Below, piece by piece: positions 17,146 to 25,381 of a stretch of DNA of 64,000 nucleotides. Source of the DNA: Halorarum salinum (GTDB taxonomy: Archaea > Halobacteriota > Halobacteria > Halobacteriales > Haloferacaceae); contig NZ_CP058579.1 of NCBI RefSeq assembly GCF_013402875.1, forward strand, positions 3,720,001 through 3,784,000, in the 5' to 3' direction. How positions within the stretch are numbered: position 1 is the first letter of the stretch; each line of letters opens with the position of its first letter. The notes under the pieces are model-generated. The model saw nothing but the letters and a program-made list of their open reading frames with translations. It did no database searches and had not been told where the DNA came from. A program made the position numbers and the translations under genes.

Positions 17146-17574
17146 ATGCTCGAACTACGGCGATCGGCGTACGACGAGATCGTGTACCGGGGGTACGACG
17201 GCGGGGCCGAGGAGGTGTGCGGCGTTCTCGCGGGCACGTACGACGACGAGGCGAGCGTCGTGGACGCGGCGTATCCGGCCGAGAACGTCGCGGAGACGCC
17301 GGAGATTCGATACGCGATGGATCCCGAGGAGCAGTTCGCGATCACCGAGGCCGTCGAGGAAGCCGGACTGGAGGTCGTGGGGTTCTATCACACGCACCCG
17401 GCCGGGCCGACCGAACCGAGCGAAACGGACGCCCGGCGGGCGACCTGGCCGGGGTACTCGTACGCCATCTGCGCGTTCGACGGCTACCCGTTCCTGGGGT
17501 CGTGGCGGTGGCGCGGCGAGGACGACGGGTTCGAACGGGAGACGGTCGCGGTCTCCTCCGGCGGCAGGCGGTGA
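17146..17574 (+). CDS. JAMM/MPN+ metallopeptidase (desampylase or Mec-like)
   Basis: This 142-residue zinc peptidase has a complete JAMM site: Glu at 22/23 (GAEEVCG) and H82-x-H84-P...S92-x2-D95 in FYHTHPAGPTEPSETD. Two roles are known for such stand-alone enzymes. Haloferax HvJAMM1 removes ubiquitin-like SAMPs from proteins; Mycobacterium Mec cleaves the CysO-cysteine adduct to release cysteine. The convergent ubaA, the beta-grasp carrier and the cysteine-synthase-like gene next door make the second role likely here. The protein ends SSGGRR, curiously like the carrier's own tail. A TATA-like TTTTATTC about 27 bases upstream supports a leaderless start. Confidence 0.9.
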   Translation: MLELRRSAYDEIVYRGYDGGAEEVCGVLAGTYDDEASVVDAAYPAENVAETPEIRYAMDPEEQFAITEAVEEAGLEVVGFYHTHPAGPTEPSETDARRATWPGYSYAICAFDGYPFLGSWRWRGEDDGFERETVAVSSGGRR

Positions 17575-17593
17575 TTACCGACTCGAGCGTCCG

Positions 17594-18442
17594 TCAGTCG
17601 CCCCCGACGTTGGGCTCTTCCTCCCTCGGAATGGCACACGAGGCCGAGTACTCCACGTCGTGGACGGAGTCGATCGCCGGGTCCTCGCCGCAGACGGGAC
17701 AGTCGTCCTTCTTCGTAATCTCGACGGCGTCGAACTCCATCTCGAGCGCGTCGTAGAACACCATCCGACCGTCGAGGAGTTCCCCGACCCCGAGCACGGC
17801 CTTGACGGCCTCCGTCGCCTGGATGCACCCGACGGCCCCCGGCAGTACGCCGAGGACGCCGGCGGTCGCACAGTCGGGGACCATCCCGGCGGGCGGCGCC
17901 TCGGGGAACATGCACCGGTAACACGGCGAGTCGTCGGTCCCCGCGAACGTGGTGATCTGCCCCTCGAACCGGAAGATCGAGCCGTGGGAGAACGGGACCC
18001 CGGCGAGCGTGCAGGCGTCGTTGACCAGGTACCGCGTCCGGAAGTTGTCCGTCCCGTCGATCACGAAGTCGTACCCGTCGATGAGCTCCTCGACGTCGTC
18101 GGGTTCGACCCTGAGACCGTGGGGTTCGACCGTGACGTCCGGGTTGAGTGCGGCGACGAAGTCGGCGGCGCTGTCGACCTTCTTCCGGCCAACGTCGTCG
18201 GTGCCGTGGATCACCTGCCGCTGCAGGTTCGATCGCTCCACCTCGTCGTCGTCCGCGATCCCGAGCGTCCCGACCCCGGCGGCGGCGAGATACTGGATGA
18301 TGGGGGCGCCTAGCCCGCCCGCACCGAGCACGAGCATCTCCGAGTCGAGGAGGTCGCTCTGCCCCTCGGGACCGACGTCGTCCATGATGATGTGCCGGGA
18401 GTAGCGATCCAGTTGTTCCGAGTCGAGGTCGAGACCGCTCAT
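17594..18442 (-). CDS. ubaA: E1-like SAMP-activating enzyme UbaA (MoeB/ThiF family)
   Basis: This 282-residue protein adenylates the C-terminal Gly of small beta-grasp proteins and then forms a thioester or thiocarboxylate. Visible features are the nucleotide loop GAGGLGAP (40-47), RSNLQRQ (70-76), the TDNFRTRYLVND segment, the catalytic Cys in PDCATAGVLG (C191), and two zinc-binding CxxC pairs (C174/C177 and C248/C251). There is no C-terminal rhodanese domain; free-standing rhodanese and TusA genes lie close by. It reads towards the JAMM gene with a 19-base gap. In haloarchaea UbaA serves tRNA thiolation, molybdopterin synthesis and protein sampylation, so its role need not be limited to this cluster. 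Confidence 0.93.
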   Translation of the reverse strand: MSGLDLDSEQLDRYSRHIIMDDVGPEGQSDLLDSEMLVLGAGGLGAPIIQYLAAAGVGTLGIADDDEVERSNLQRQVIHGTDDVGRKKVDSAADFVAALNPDVTVEPHGLRVEPDDVEELIDGYDFVIDGTDNFRTRYLVNDACTLAGVPFSHGSIFRFEGQITTFAGTDDSPCYRCMFPEAPPAGMVPDCATAGVLGVLPGAVGCIQATEAVKAVLGVGELLDGRMVFYDALEMEFDAVEITKKDDCPVCGEDPAIDSVHDVEYSASCAIPREEEPNVGGD

Positions 18443-18617
18443 GGACGTGACGTTGGGAGTACCTCCCGATAAGCGCGTCGGAGCGGTGCGTCCCTGCCGC
18501 CGTTCCGAACGCCCACCGTCGCCGTTCCCGTCGGTCAGCTCACGCCGGTCCGCTCGGACTCCGCCTCCGCTTGCCGGTGGCGGTCGTCTTTTACCGAAAG
18601 TGGGTGTAGGACGAACC

Positions 18618-18878
18618 ATGGCGAAACTCAAAGTCCCGGCCGTACTGGGCGACGGTGGCTCCACGACCGTCGAGGTACCGGGGGAGACGCTGGCGGAGGT
18701 GTTACGGAATCACGCCGAGGAACACGGCGAGGGGCTCCGGAACAGCGTCGTCGAGGACGGCGAGATCAAGGAGTTCATCAACGTCTACGTGGACGGGGCC
18801 GAGGTTTCGGGTCTCGACACGGCGGTCGAGGACGACGCGCAGGTCCGGATCATCCCGGCCGCGAGCGGCGGACGGTAA
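18618..18878 (+). CDS. Beta-grasp sulfur carrier / ubiquitin-like protein (CysO/SAMP type) ending GGR
   Basis: This 86-residue protein has the ThiS/MoaD/CysO fold pattern and closely resembles Mycobacterium CysO in the central FINVYVDGAEV (53-63) and final VRIIPAASGG (77-85). Carriers of this kind receive sulfur as a C-terminal thiocarboxylate after activation by an E1 such as UbaA. Here one Arg follows the Gly-Gly (R86), so the active end must be exposed by a protease, as for ubiquitin precursors. The JAMM enzyme of the cluster is a candidate. A TATA-like CTTTTACC lies about 27 bases before the ATG. It is divergent from ubaA and convergent with the synthase. Confidence 0.88.
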   Translation: MAKLKVPAVLGDGGSTTVEVPGETLAEVLRNHAEEHGEGLRNSVVEDGEIKEFINVYVDGAEVSGLDTAVEDDAQVRIIPAASGGR

Positions 18879-18954
18879 GTCGCGAAGTGATCGAACCCCT
18901 TTCCGAGGTGCCGTCACGGCTTCCCCCAGCGCCGCGTCCCCAGGTTAGTTCCGA

Positions 18955-19971
18955 TCAGTTCAGATAGTCCTCCCACAGCGGGACGTCCGCGTACTTGTCG
19001 CCGCGGTCACACAGCATGACGACGACCGCGTCGTCGGCCGTGAGTTCACCGTCGTCGTCGAGCTGGTGGACCGCCTGGACGCCGGCCCCGCTCGACGTTC
19101 CGACCACGAACTGGTCGTCCACTCGGAGGTGCTCGCGAACCGTGTCCCCGTCGTGCTGACCGGGATCGACGACGTCGACCCGTCGGTCCGCGTACCGATC
19201 GCGGAGCTCGCGGGCACGCGCATAGGCGTCCCCGGTTCCGACGTACTCCGTCCGGTCGAGCACCGACTCGTCGTACGTCTCGGGGCGGTAGTGGTCGCCC
19301 GTCCCGAGATATTTGAGCCCGTCGATGGCGTGGAGCGGCTCTGCCGGTTCGAACCCGACGACCGTGACGTCGCCGCGTTCGTGGAGGCCCCTGCCGGTTC
19401 CGGTGACCGTTCCACCCGTCCCTGCGCCGGCCACGAAGTGGGTCACCTCGCCGTCCGTCTGGTCCCAGATTTCGGGGGCCGTCGTCCGTTCGTGGGTTCC
19501 GGGATTGTCCGGGTTCGCGTACTGGTTCGGCCGATAGTAGCGGTCCGGACGCGACGCGACCAGTTCCTCGCACCGCTCTATGACGGCGTCGTACCCGAGG
19601 TGGGCGTCGACGAAGTGGATCTCCGCCCCAGTCTCCCGGACGGCCTCGACCTTCCCCCCGCTCGCGTTGTCCGGCATCACGATCTCGACGTCGTACCCCC
19701 TCGCCGTCGCGAGCCTGGCGAGTTCGCTCCCCGTGTTCCCGCTCGTGGGTTCGATCAGCGTCCGGTCGGAGGTGAGTTCCCCGCGCCCCTCGGCGCCGTC
19801 AAGCATTCCCTTGGCGATGCGCGATTTCACCGAACCGCCGCCGTGATCGGCCCGATACAGGTTGAACCACTCCGCCTTCGCGTACACGGTCGCCGGAACG
19901 TCGACGTCGAGTTCGAGTAGCGGCGTCTCGCCGATGGTCTCCTCGTCGATGCCGACGGCGGACTCCGACAT
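18955..19971 (-). CDS. PLP-dependent cysteine synthase family protein (CysM-like)
   Basis: This 338-residue fold-type II PLP enzyme has the Schiff-base Lys in GGGSVKSRIA (K49), the substrate loop SGNTG (77-81), the phosphate-binding GAGTGGT (182-188) and the C-terminal GTSSGAG. It would make cysteine from an activated serine. In Mycobacterium CysM takes O-phosphoserine and sulfur from the CysO thiocarboxylate instead of sulfide. Lying beside a CysO-like carrier, this gene is best read in that way, although ordinary sulfide use by an O-acetylserine-type enzyme is not excluded. The ATG at 19971 starts MSESAVGIDEETIG, a normal N-terminus. Confidence 0.88.
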   Translation of the reverse strand: MSESAVGIDEETIGETPLLELDVDVPATVYAKAEWFNLYRADHGGGSVKSRIAKGMLDGAEGRGELTSDRTLIEPTSGNTGSELARLATARGYDVEIVMPDNASGGKVEAVRETGAEIHFVDAHLGYDAVIERCEELVASRPDRYYRPNQYANPDNPGTHERTTAPEIWDQTDGEVTHFVAGAGTGGTVTGTGRGLHERGDVTVVGFEPAEPLHAIDGLKYLGTGDHYRPETYDESVLDRTEYVGTGDAYARARELRDRYADRRVDVVDPGQHDGDTVREHLRVDDQFVVGTSSGAGVQAVHQLDDDGELTADDAVVVMLCDRGDKYADVPLWEDYLN

Positions 19972-20093
19972 GAGGCGCGCTTCGGGCCCGGGCACCAAGG
20001 CTCTGGCGTCTCCGGCGTCGCTCCCCTCCGAGATAGCGGTCGGCTCTGCACGCTCCGAAACGGGTATGCCGCCGAGGTCCTTACCCGGGGTGC

Positions 20094-20393
20094 ATGAGCC
20101 AGCCGAACTGGGAGGACGTCGTCGACCTTCCCGACGAACTCGACGACGAGACCGCCGACGACCTGCTCGGGGACGCCGAATCGGTACAGGACATGACCGG
20201 GGAAGTCTGCCCGTACCCCCAGGTCGAGGCCAAGAAGGCCATCCAGGGCCTCGGATCCGGTGAACTCCTCGTTCAGGAGACCGACCACGTCCCGAGCACC
20301 GAGAACGTCCCGAAGGCGGTCGGGGACCAGGCGGACGCACACGTCTGGAAGAGCGGCGACGGCCGGTACCGCATCTACCTCCGGAAGCGATGA
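20094..20393 (+). CDS. TusA-type sulfurtransferase with acidic N-terminal extension
   Basis: This 99-residue protein contains the TusA domain with the persulfide-carrying Cys in EVCPYPQVEAKKAI (C39). The first 30 residues are very acidic and not part of the usual 75-80-residue domain. TusA proteins relay sulfane sulfur between donors and acceptors in the cytoplasm. It overlaps the next rhodanese gene by ATGA, so the two are translated together and probably hand over sulfur to each other. Confidence 0.88.
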   Translation: MSQPNWEDVVDLPDELDDETADDLLGDAESVQDMTGEVCPYPQVEAKKAIQGLGSGELLVQETDHVPSTENVPKAVGDQADAHVWKSGDGRYRIYLRKR

Positions 20394-20719
20394 CGATGGT
20401 CGAGGAGATCACCACCGAGGACGTGAAAGCGAAGGTGGACGCGGGGGAGGACGTCCAGATCATCGACATCCGCGACCCCGACCAGTTCGCGGCGGGGCAC
20501 GTTCCCGGCGCCGTGAACGTACCCATGTCGGAGCTCCCGTCGCGCGTCGACGAGATCGAGTGGGGCGACGACGTCGTCGTCGCCTGCCCGATCGGCCAGT
20601 CGTCGGTGCAGGCGGCGCGGCTCATCGGGAGCTACGAAGGGGTCGAGGACGACGACGCCGTCCGAAGCATGGCCGGGGGCTACGACGCCTGGGAGTACGA
20701 ACTCGAATCCGACGAGTAA
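20390..20719 (+). CDS. Single-domain rhodanese sulfurtransferase
   Basis: This 109-residue rhodanese has the strand IIDIRDPDQFAAGHVPGA (24-41) and the active-site loop beginning at the Cys of ACPIGQSS (C66). It would form a persulfide and pass sulfur on, probably to the TusA encoded just before it or to UbaA, since E1 enzymes such as MoeZ carry a fused rhodanese that loads the carrier. Either ATG (20390 or 20396) is possible; the first gives the ATGA overlap with tusA. Confidence 0.88.
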   Translation: MTMVEEITTEDVKAKVDAGEDVQIIDIRDPDQFAAGHVPGAVNVPMSELPSRVDEIEWGDDVVVACPIGQSSVQAARLIGSYEGVEDDDAVRSMAGGYDAWEYELESDE

Positions 20720-21294
20720 CGTTCCCGGGACCGCCCCGTCCGTCGCGTCGGCCTGCCGTGAAGCCTCCTTCATCGAGATCGGTCAGGGGTTCCCCCCGAA
20801 CCGTCCTAGACGCGGCTGGGAGACGACATACGCGCACGGACGGATCGATGGCATCCTCGAGAATCCCCGTTGAGCATCCGAGAACCGCGGCGAGGCGCCA
20901 CTTCGCATTCCCCATCCAGGGAGTAACGAAGCAGTCCATCCGGTGGTCGATGAAGGCGACTATCGGTAAACATCGCTGATATCTGGAGCGTGCGTGCCAA
21001 GCGCGGATCCGTGACCGTCGAACTGGACACATCGGCGGGCAGTAAGGGCTACCGGAAGCACGATTACGACTGCGTTACCCGTGTGTTCTCCGGATACGTT
21101 CGAGCCGTTTCCGTCAGGGGAGCATCCTCCGTCGATTCCCCTACGAAAGCGTTTGGGAAACGGCGTCTTACACACCCCAACACCTGGCTCGGTTTACGCG
21201 ACGGAACGACGGACGTACGACGTGAGGTTCCTAATGACGGAGAAACCCAGCACGGGCGGCCAGTTCACGCGGCACTCGCTTCTCGCGGCTGGAG
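20720..21294. other. Gap with no supported gene
   Basis: About 575 bases between the rhodanese gene and the disrupted cupredoxin gene. Several frames are open but none resembles a protein, and the base composition is mixed. The promoter of the cupredoxin gene should lie near the right end, but I cannot place it. Confidence 0.4.
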
Positions 21295-22651
21295 ATGGCG
21301 CTCGGATCGATCGTGGGACGCGCTGAAACCTCCGGACGAGTCTCGGGGACGAACGGGTCCGTCGACGTCCGGAACGATGAAGCCGGACGCACCGTCGTCG
21401 CGAGACGGGAGCCGGGAAGGACGTTCTACCGGGTCTTGCCCGGCCCGCGACGGCTGAGTCCGCAGGTGTTCGGGACGCCCGAGAACCCCCGATTCGGGAG
21501 CGACCTGCTCGAAGCGCGGATCGAGCAGGCGAAGGGCTCCCCCGAACCGCTCGGGAACGCCGTTCCGAAACTGCTGGAGGACCTGCCGCCGCTCGTCGCC
21601 GCGCCGGAGGCGGCGCGCGAGGAGGTCGGCGGCGAGGACGAACTCGTCCACGAGGTGTTCACCGAACCGACGCTGTACAGCGACGAGGCGGAGGTGACCG
21701 ACGGCGAGTTCGAGATCAGCCATCGGGACCGCCGGCCGTACGACCTCCGTGGCCCGCCGGGTGAGACGCCGGATACGGTGGAACTCGACGCGCGGTTCAC
21801 GGACCCCGCGGGGAACGAGTACGAACTCGAGTTCGATCACGTCGTCCAGCCGCCCGTTCCGGGTCCGAAACCGGCGGCGGAGTCCTGATCGACGCCTGGC
21901 ACCACGGGCAAACCGGGACCGGCTCACCGCTGATGCCCGAGATCTACGCGTACGGCCCGTTCTGGGGGTCGGCGACGTGATCGTCAACGGCGAGGTGGCC
22001 ACCGAGGACGGCTTCCGCGTGATGCACTTCATGACGACCCAGACCATCCGAGACGAGCGGTACCGGCTGGCCATCGACGGGGAGTTGCCGCTCGCCCCGG
22101 AGAACACCATCGCCGGGCGAGTCCACCACACCCACGGGGTCGTGCTGCCGATCATGCCCACCGACGAGGGGCCGGCGTTCCAACCGGTGCCGACGGCGTT
22201 GGAGCTCCCGAACGGCGGGACGCAGTCGTTCATTCACGCGATGTGGGAACGGGAGGAGCTGGTCGAAGCGCCGTTCGCGGGCTGGTCGGCACCGACGGCG
22301 GAGGACGGAGGCGACGGAACCGAGGGGACGGGGACGGAGGGAAGCGCCGACTTCGGGCTCGGCGGCGACGCTCAAGCCTGGGAGGGGCAAGCGCCAGCCG
22401 ACATCGAGGGCGAGGGAAACCCGACGCTGACGTTGGAAGCCGGCACGGCGTACGCGCTCGTCTGGGAGAACCTCGACGGCATCCAGCACGGCTTCGCCAT
22501 CGAGGATCGGAACGGGGAGGACCTCCTCGCCACCGACTTGGTTGGGGAGCAGGGCGCCACCCAGACGGTCGAGTTCACCGCCTCCGAGGAGATGGCCGAG
22601 TACCACTGCCAGGTCCACCCGGACTCGATGCGAGGTGGGATCGAACTCTAG
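21295..22651 (+). pseudogene. Haloarchaeal cupredoxin-domain protein split over three frames
   Basis: A single protein is recognisable across three frames: 21295-21885 (to ...VPGPKPAAES), 21886-about 21968 (DAWHHGQTGTGSPLMPEIYA) and about 21969-22651 (VGDVIVNGEVATEDGFRVM onward). The last part ends in a plastocyanin-like domain with copper ligands in YHCQVHPDSM. Adding one C at the CC near 21885 and one G to the G5 run near 21966 restores a continuous frame of about 450 codons matching related haloarchaeal proteins. It would have been a secreted or membrane-bound copper protein; no signal peptide is visible at the present N-terminus, so the start is unsure too. Confidence 0.7.
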
Positions 22652-22738
22652 CGTCGACCCGCCGTCCCATCGGGAGCCGGGCGGTGACTCCGAGGAGGGT
22701 CCGTCGCCCGCGTCGACTCTCGTCCCCCCGAGCGGCGC

Positions 22739-23947
22739 TCAAATCGCACAGCCGACCTCGCGGTAGAGCCAGTGGGTCATCACGTACGTCCCGAGGACGA
22801 TCCCCGCGCCAGCGAGGATCGAGTGGACCGACAGGAGCGCCACGCCGCTGAACAGGTTCGCGATGTTGCAACCGGGTGCGAGCCGCGAGCCGACCCCCAT
22901 GAGGAAGCCGCCGACGACCGGGTTCGGGAGCCGTTCGAGCTTCGGCCACCGGAGTCGAAAGTCGCCCGAGGCTTTGGCCGCCAGGAAGGAGCCGACGACG
23001 ACCGAGAGGATCATGAGCATGTCCACCGTCACGGCGACGCCCTCCCCGCGGAACAGGACCGAGCCCCAGTACTCGATCCCCTCGACGTTCAGGCCACCCC
23101 GCGCGAGGATCCACCCCGCCCACTTCGCTTCGCTCCCGGTGATCGCCCAGGCGCCGTACACCCAGAACCAGACGCTCGCGACGAGCGCGAGGCCGACGCC
23201 GGCGGTCCGCGCGTCCCACGGGTCCCGCAGGCGGGCCTTGAGGTCGCGGTCGTCCGTCCGGAACCCCCGGAGGTAGCTCCGGAGGCCGCCGCCGATCGAT
23301 CGCAGTCCCACCCCCATCGCGGCGAGGCTCCGCCCGGTCGGCGTCACCTGCGCGCGTTCGTCGGCGAACACGCCGGTCCGGCCGTTCGGTTCGTCGGGCA
23401 ACCGCCGCCGTCCGAGGATCAAGGCGTACACCAGCACGGCCGCGGCGGCGATGCCGACGCCCGTGACCGCGGGTGGCCACGGGAGCTGGAGGTAGAGCGT
23501 CGACCCCTCGCCGAACCGGAGCGGCTCGAAGTAGACGGAGCGCAGCGTCGGGAACGAGAACGCGACGACGACGTAGCCGACCCCCATGAACAACAGCGTG
23601 ATCCAGAACTGGACGTATCCCTGTCCGGCGCGGTACAGCGTCCCCGACGCGCACCCGCCGGCCATCGTCATCCCGACTCCGAAGACGAACCCGCCGATCA
23701 ACGACGCGAGCCCCCACGGCGGGATCCAGAACCCGCGGAAGTACCCCAGCGTCGCCTGGAGACTCCAGAACGACGTCATCACGAGCACCCCCGCCAGCAC
23801 GCCCTTGAGGACGCGAGTGTCCTTGAACGCGATGAAGTCCCGGAACGCGCTCACGAAACAGAAGCGCGACTTCTGGAGGAGGACCCCGAACGCGAGGCCG
23901 ACGCCGATGGAGAGCACGACGTACGCTGTCGGCGAGATTGCCGGCAT
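22739..23947 (-). CDS. YeeE/YedE-type sulfur (thiosulfate) transporter
   Basis: This 402-residue membrane protein has about ten hydrophobic segments in two similar halves. It carries the conserved cysteines of the family: SRFCFVSAFRD (C30), AGGCASGTLYRAG (C99) and LAPGCNIANLFSG near residue 365. Family members such as TsuA pass thiosulfate through a cysteine relay. The location between TusA/rhodanese and a rhodanese-fold lipoprotein operon supports import of sulfur compounds for the adjacent trafficking genes. The long middle loop (about 185-240) is hydrophilic. Confidence 0.88.
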   Translation of the reverse strand: MPAISPTAYVVLSIGVGLAFGVLLQKSRFCFVSAFRDFIAFKDTRVLKGVLAGVLVMTSFWSLQATLGYFRGFWIPPWGLASLIGGFVFGVGMTMAGGCASGTLYRAGQGYVQFWITLLFMGVGYVVVAFSFPTLRSVYFEPLRFGEGSTLYLQLPWPPAVTGVGIAAAAVLVYALILGRRRLPDEPNGRTGVFADERAQVTPTGRSLAAMGVGLRSIGGGLRSYLRGFRTDDRDLKARLRDPWDARTAGVGLALVASVWFWVYGAWAITGSEAKWAGWILARGGLNVEGIEYWGSVLFRGEGVAVTVDMLMILSVVVGSFLAAKASGDFRLRWPKLERLPNPVVGGFLMGVGSRLAPGCNIANLFSGVALLSVHSILAGAGIVLGTYVMTHWLYREVGCAI

Positions 23948-24103
23948 ACGGGACGGTTAGGAACCGACACGCCTCGTGCTACCGGAACCGCACACGCTTG
24001 CCAGTTCCGAGATTTAGTGGCACGTATTGCCCCTTTCAGGAACAACTGGCAACGGGGAGGCACTCCGGTGTGCATAACTCCCTTGGAGCGTGACGTTCCG
24101 CAT

Positions 24104-25381
24104 ATGAGCGATCGTTCCGGGAACGACCCTCTACGTCCGAACCGGGGTGAGGGAACCGGGCCGAAGGACGTGTCACGTCGCCGCCTTCTCGCCGGTTCGG
24201 CCGCGGCGGGCGCCGCGGCCAGCGCCGGATGTTCGGGTCGGCTCCCGGGCGGTGGAGAGGGCGGGAGTTCGGAAACGGTGTTCGTGTTCAACACGGGCGA
24301 TCTGACCGTGAGCGTCATCGACGCGGCGGCCGACGAGCTCGTGACGACTCAGTACCTCGGTGCGACCGCGTCGTTCCCGTCGAACCAGTTCGCACCGTCG
24401 CTGACGGACTCCCCGGAGGACGTCCTGTGGCTCAACGTCGACGACGGCGTCCGGGCGATGAACGCGACCTCGCTCTCGGAGGACGTCGCCTTCGAAACCG
24501 GATCGGGTGCCAACTGGCAGGAGGTGACCCCCGACGGCGAACACCTCGTCGTGAGCGCCCGCGAACCGATCCACAAGCAGTTCAAACTCGACGCCAACCC
24601 GGCCTCCGACTCGTTCGGGGAGGCCGTCGCGGAGATCGACCGCAAGCCCGAAGGTGGCCGCGGCGACAACGAAGGGCCGGGACCGTGTGACGTGAGTGTC
24701 CTCCCGGACGGGAGCTACGCCTACGTCCCCGACATCTACGCGGACACCCTCTCTGTCATCGACGTCGACTCGTTCGAGATCGTGAACCAGGTGTCGGTGT
24801 CCCCGGCGGACAGGGCGGACGCCGTCCGCCCCTGGATGGACACGGTCGACTGGAACGGCGACCGACTGCTCGTGGAGAACAACGAGGGGGAGACCGGAAC
24901 GGAGAGCATCTGGGACGTCAGCGACCCGACGGCCCCCGAGGAGGTCGTTCGGCTGACCGGCGACGACGGCCTCGGGAAACTCCCGCTCACCAGCGAGATC
25001 GGCCCGGACTCGGAGGTCGGATACGTGTTCACGGCCGAGTCGAACGACGTCACCGTGATCGACCTCGCGGCGGGCGAGGTGACGGATCGCCTCGACCTCG
25101 GCGGCTCGGCGTTCGTCGGGACGTGGGGGCCGAACCGCGAGAAACTGTACGTGCCGGTCCAGACGAGCGACGAGGTCAAGGTCATCGACCACGCGGCCGG
25201 CGAGATCACCGGGACGATCGGCGTCGGATCGGAGCCGTACGGCGCGACGGCTGGAACCGTTCGGCCGGAGACCGACGCGGCGGCGAACCTCCTGGCGACG
25301 ATGTCGAAGCTCGGTCTCGAGTTCTCGGAGGGGGGGACGTCGTACTGCATCGGCGAGTGCGCGTGCGGCCATCGGCTGTAG
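24104..25381 (+). CDS. Tat-exported YncE-like beta-propeller lipoprotein with C-terminal CxxxCxC
   Basis: This 425-residue protein begins with a Tat signal (SRRRLLAG at 25-32) and lipobox ending at C43. The body has repeated blades of the YncE/40-residue propeller type (VFNTGDLTVSVIDAA, YVPDIYADTLSVIDVDS, VFTAESNDVTVIDLA, YVPVQTSDEVKVID). The extreme C-terminus is SYCIGECACGHRL with C415, C419 and C421, outside the propeller. This could bind metal or carry sulfur. It is the first gene of a three-gene operon with a rhodanese-fold lipoprotein and a second propeller. A TATA-like CATAAC about 28 bases upstream fits a leaderless start. Confidence 0.82.
   Translation: MSDRSGNDPLRPNRGEGTGPKDVSRRRLLAGSAAAGAAASAGCSGRLPGGGEGGSSETVFVFNTGDLTVSVIDAAADELVTTQYLGATASFPSNQFAPSLTDSPEDVLWLNVDDGVRAMNATSLSEDVAFETGSGANWQEVTPDGEHLVVSAREPIHKQFKLDANPASDSFGEAVAEIDRKPEGGRGDNEGPGPCDVSVLPDGSYAYVPDIYADTLSVIDVDSFEIVNQVSVSPADRADAVRPWMDTVDWNGDRLLVENNEGETGTESIWDVSDPTAPEEVVRLTGDDGLGKLPLTSEIGPDSEVGYVFTAESNDVTVIDLAAGEVTDRLDLGGSAFVGTWGPNREKLYVPVQTSDEVKVIDHAAGEITGTIGVGSEPYGATAGTVRPETDAAANLLATMSKLGLEFSEGGTSYCIGECACGHRL

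Noticed and set aside
17570-17574. The C-terminal SSGGRR of the JAMM protein as a true ubiquitin-like tail
   Set aside because: The protein is a peptidase fold, not beta-grasp; the likeness to the carrier tail is short enough to be chance, so it is mentioned only as a curiosity.
20806-21030. Minus-strand frames in the 20.7-21.3 kb gap
   Set aside because: Neither the Ser/Arg-rich composition nor any motif supports a protein.
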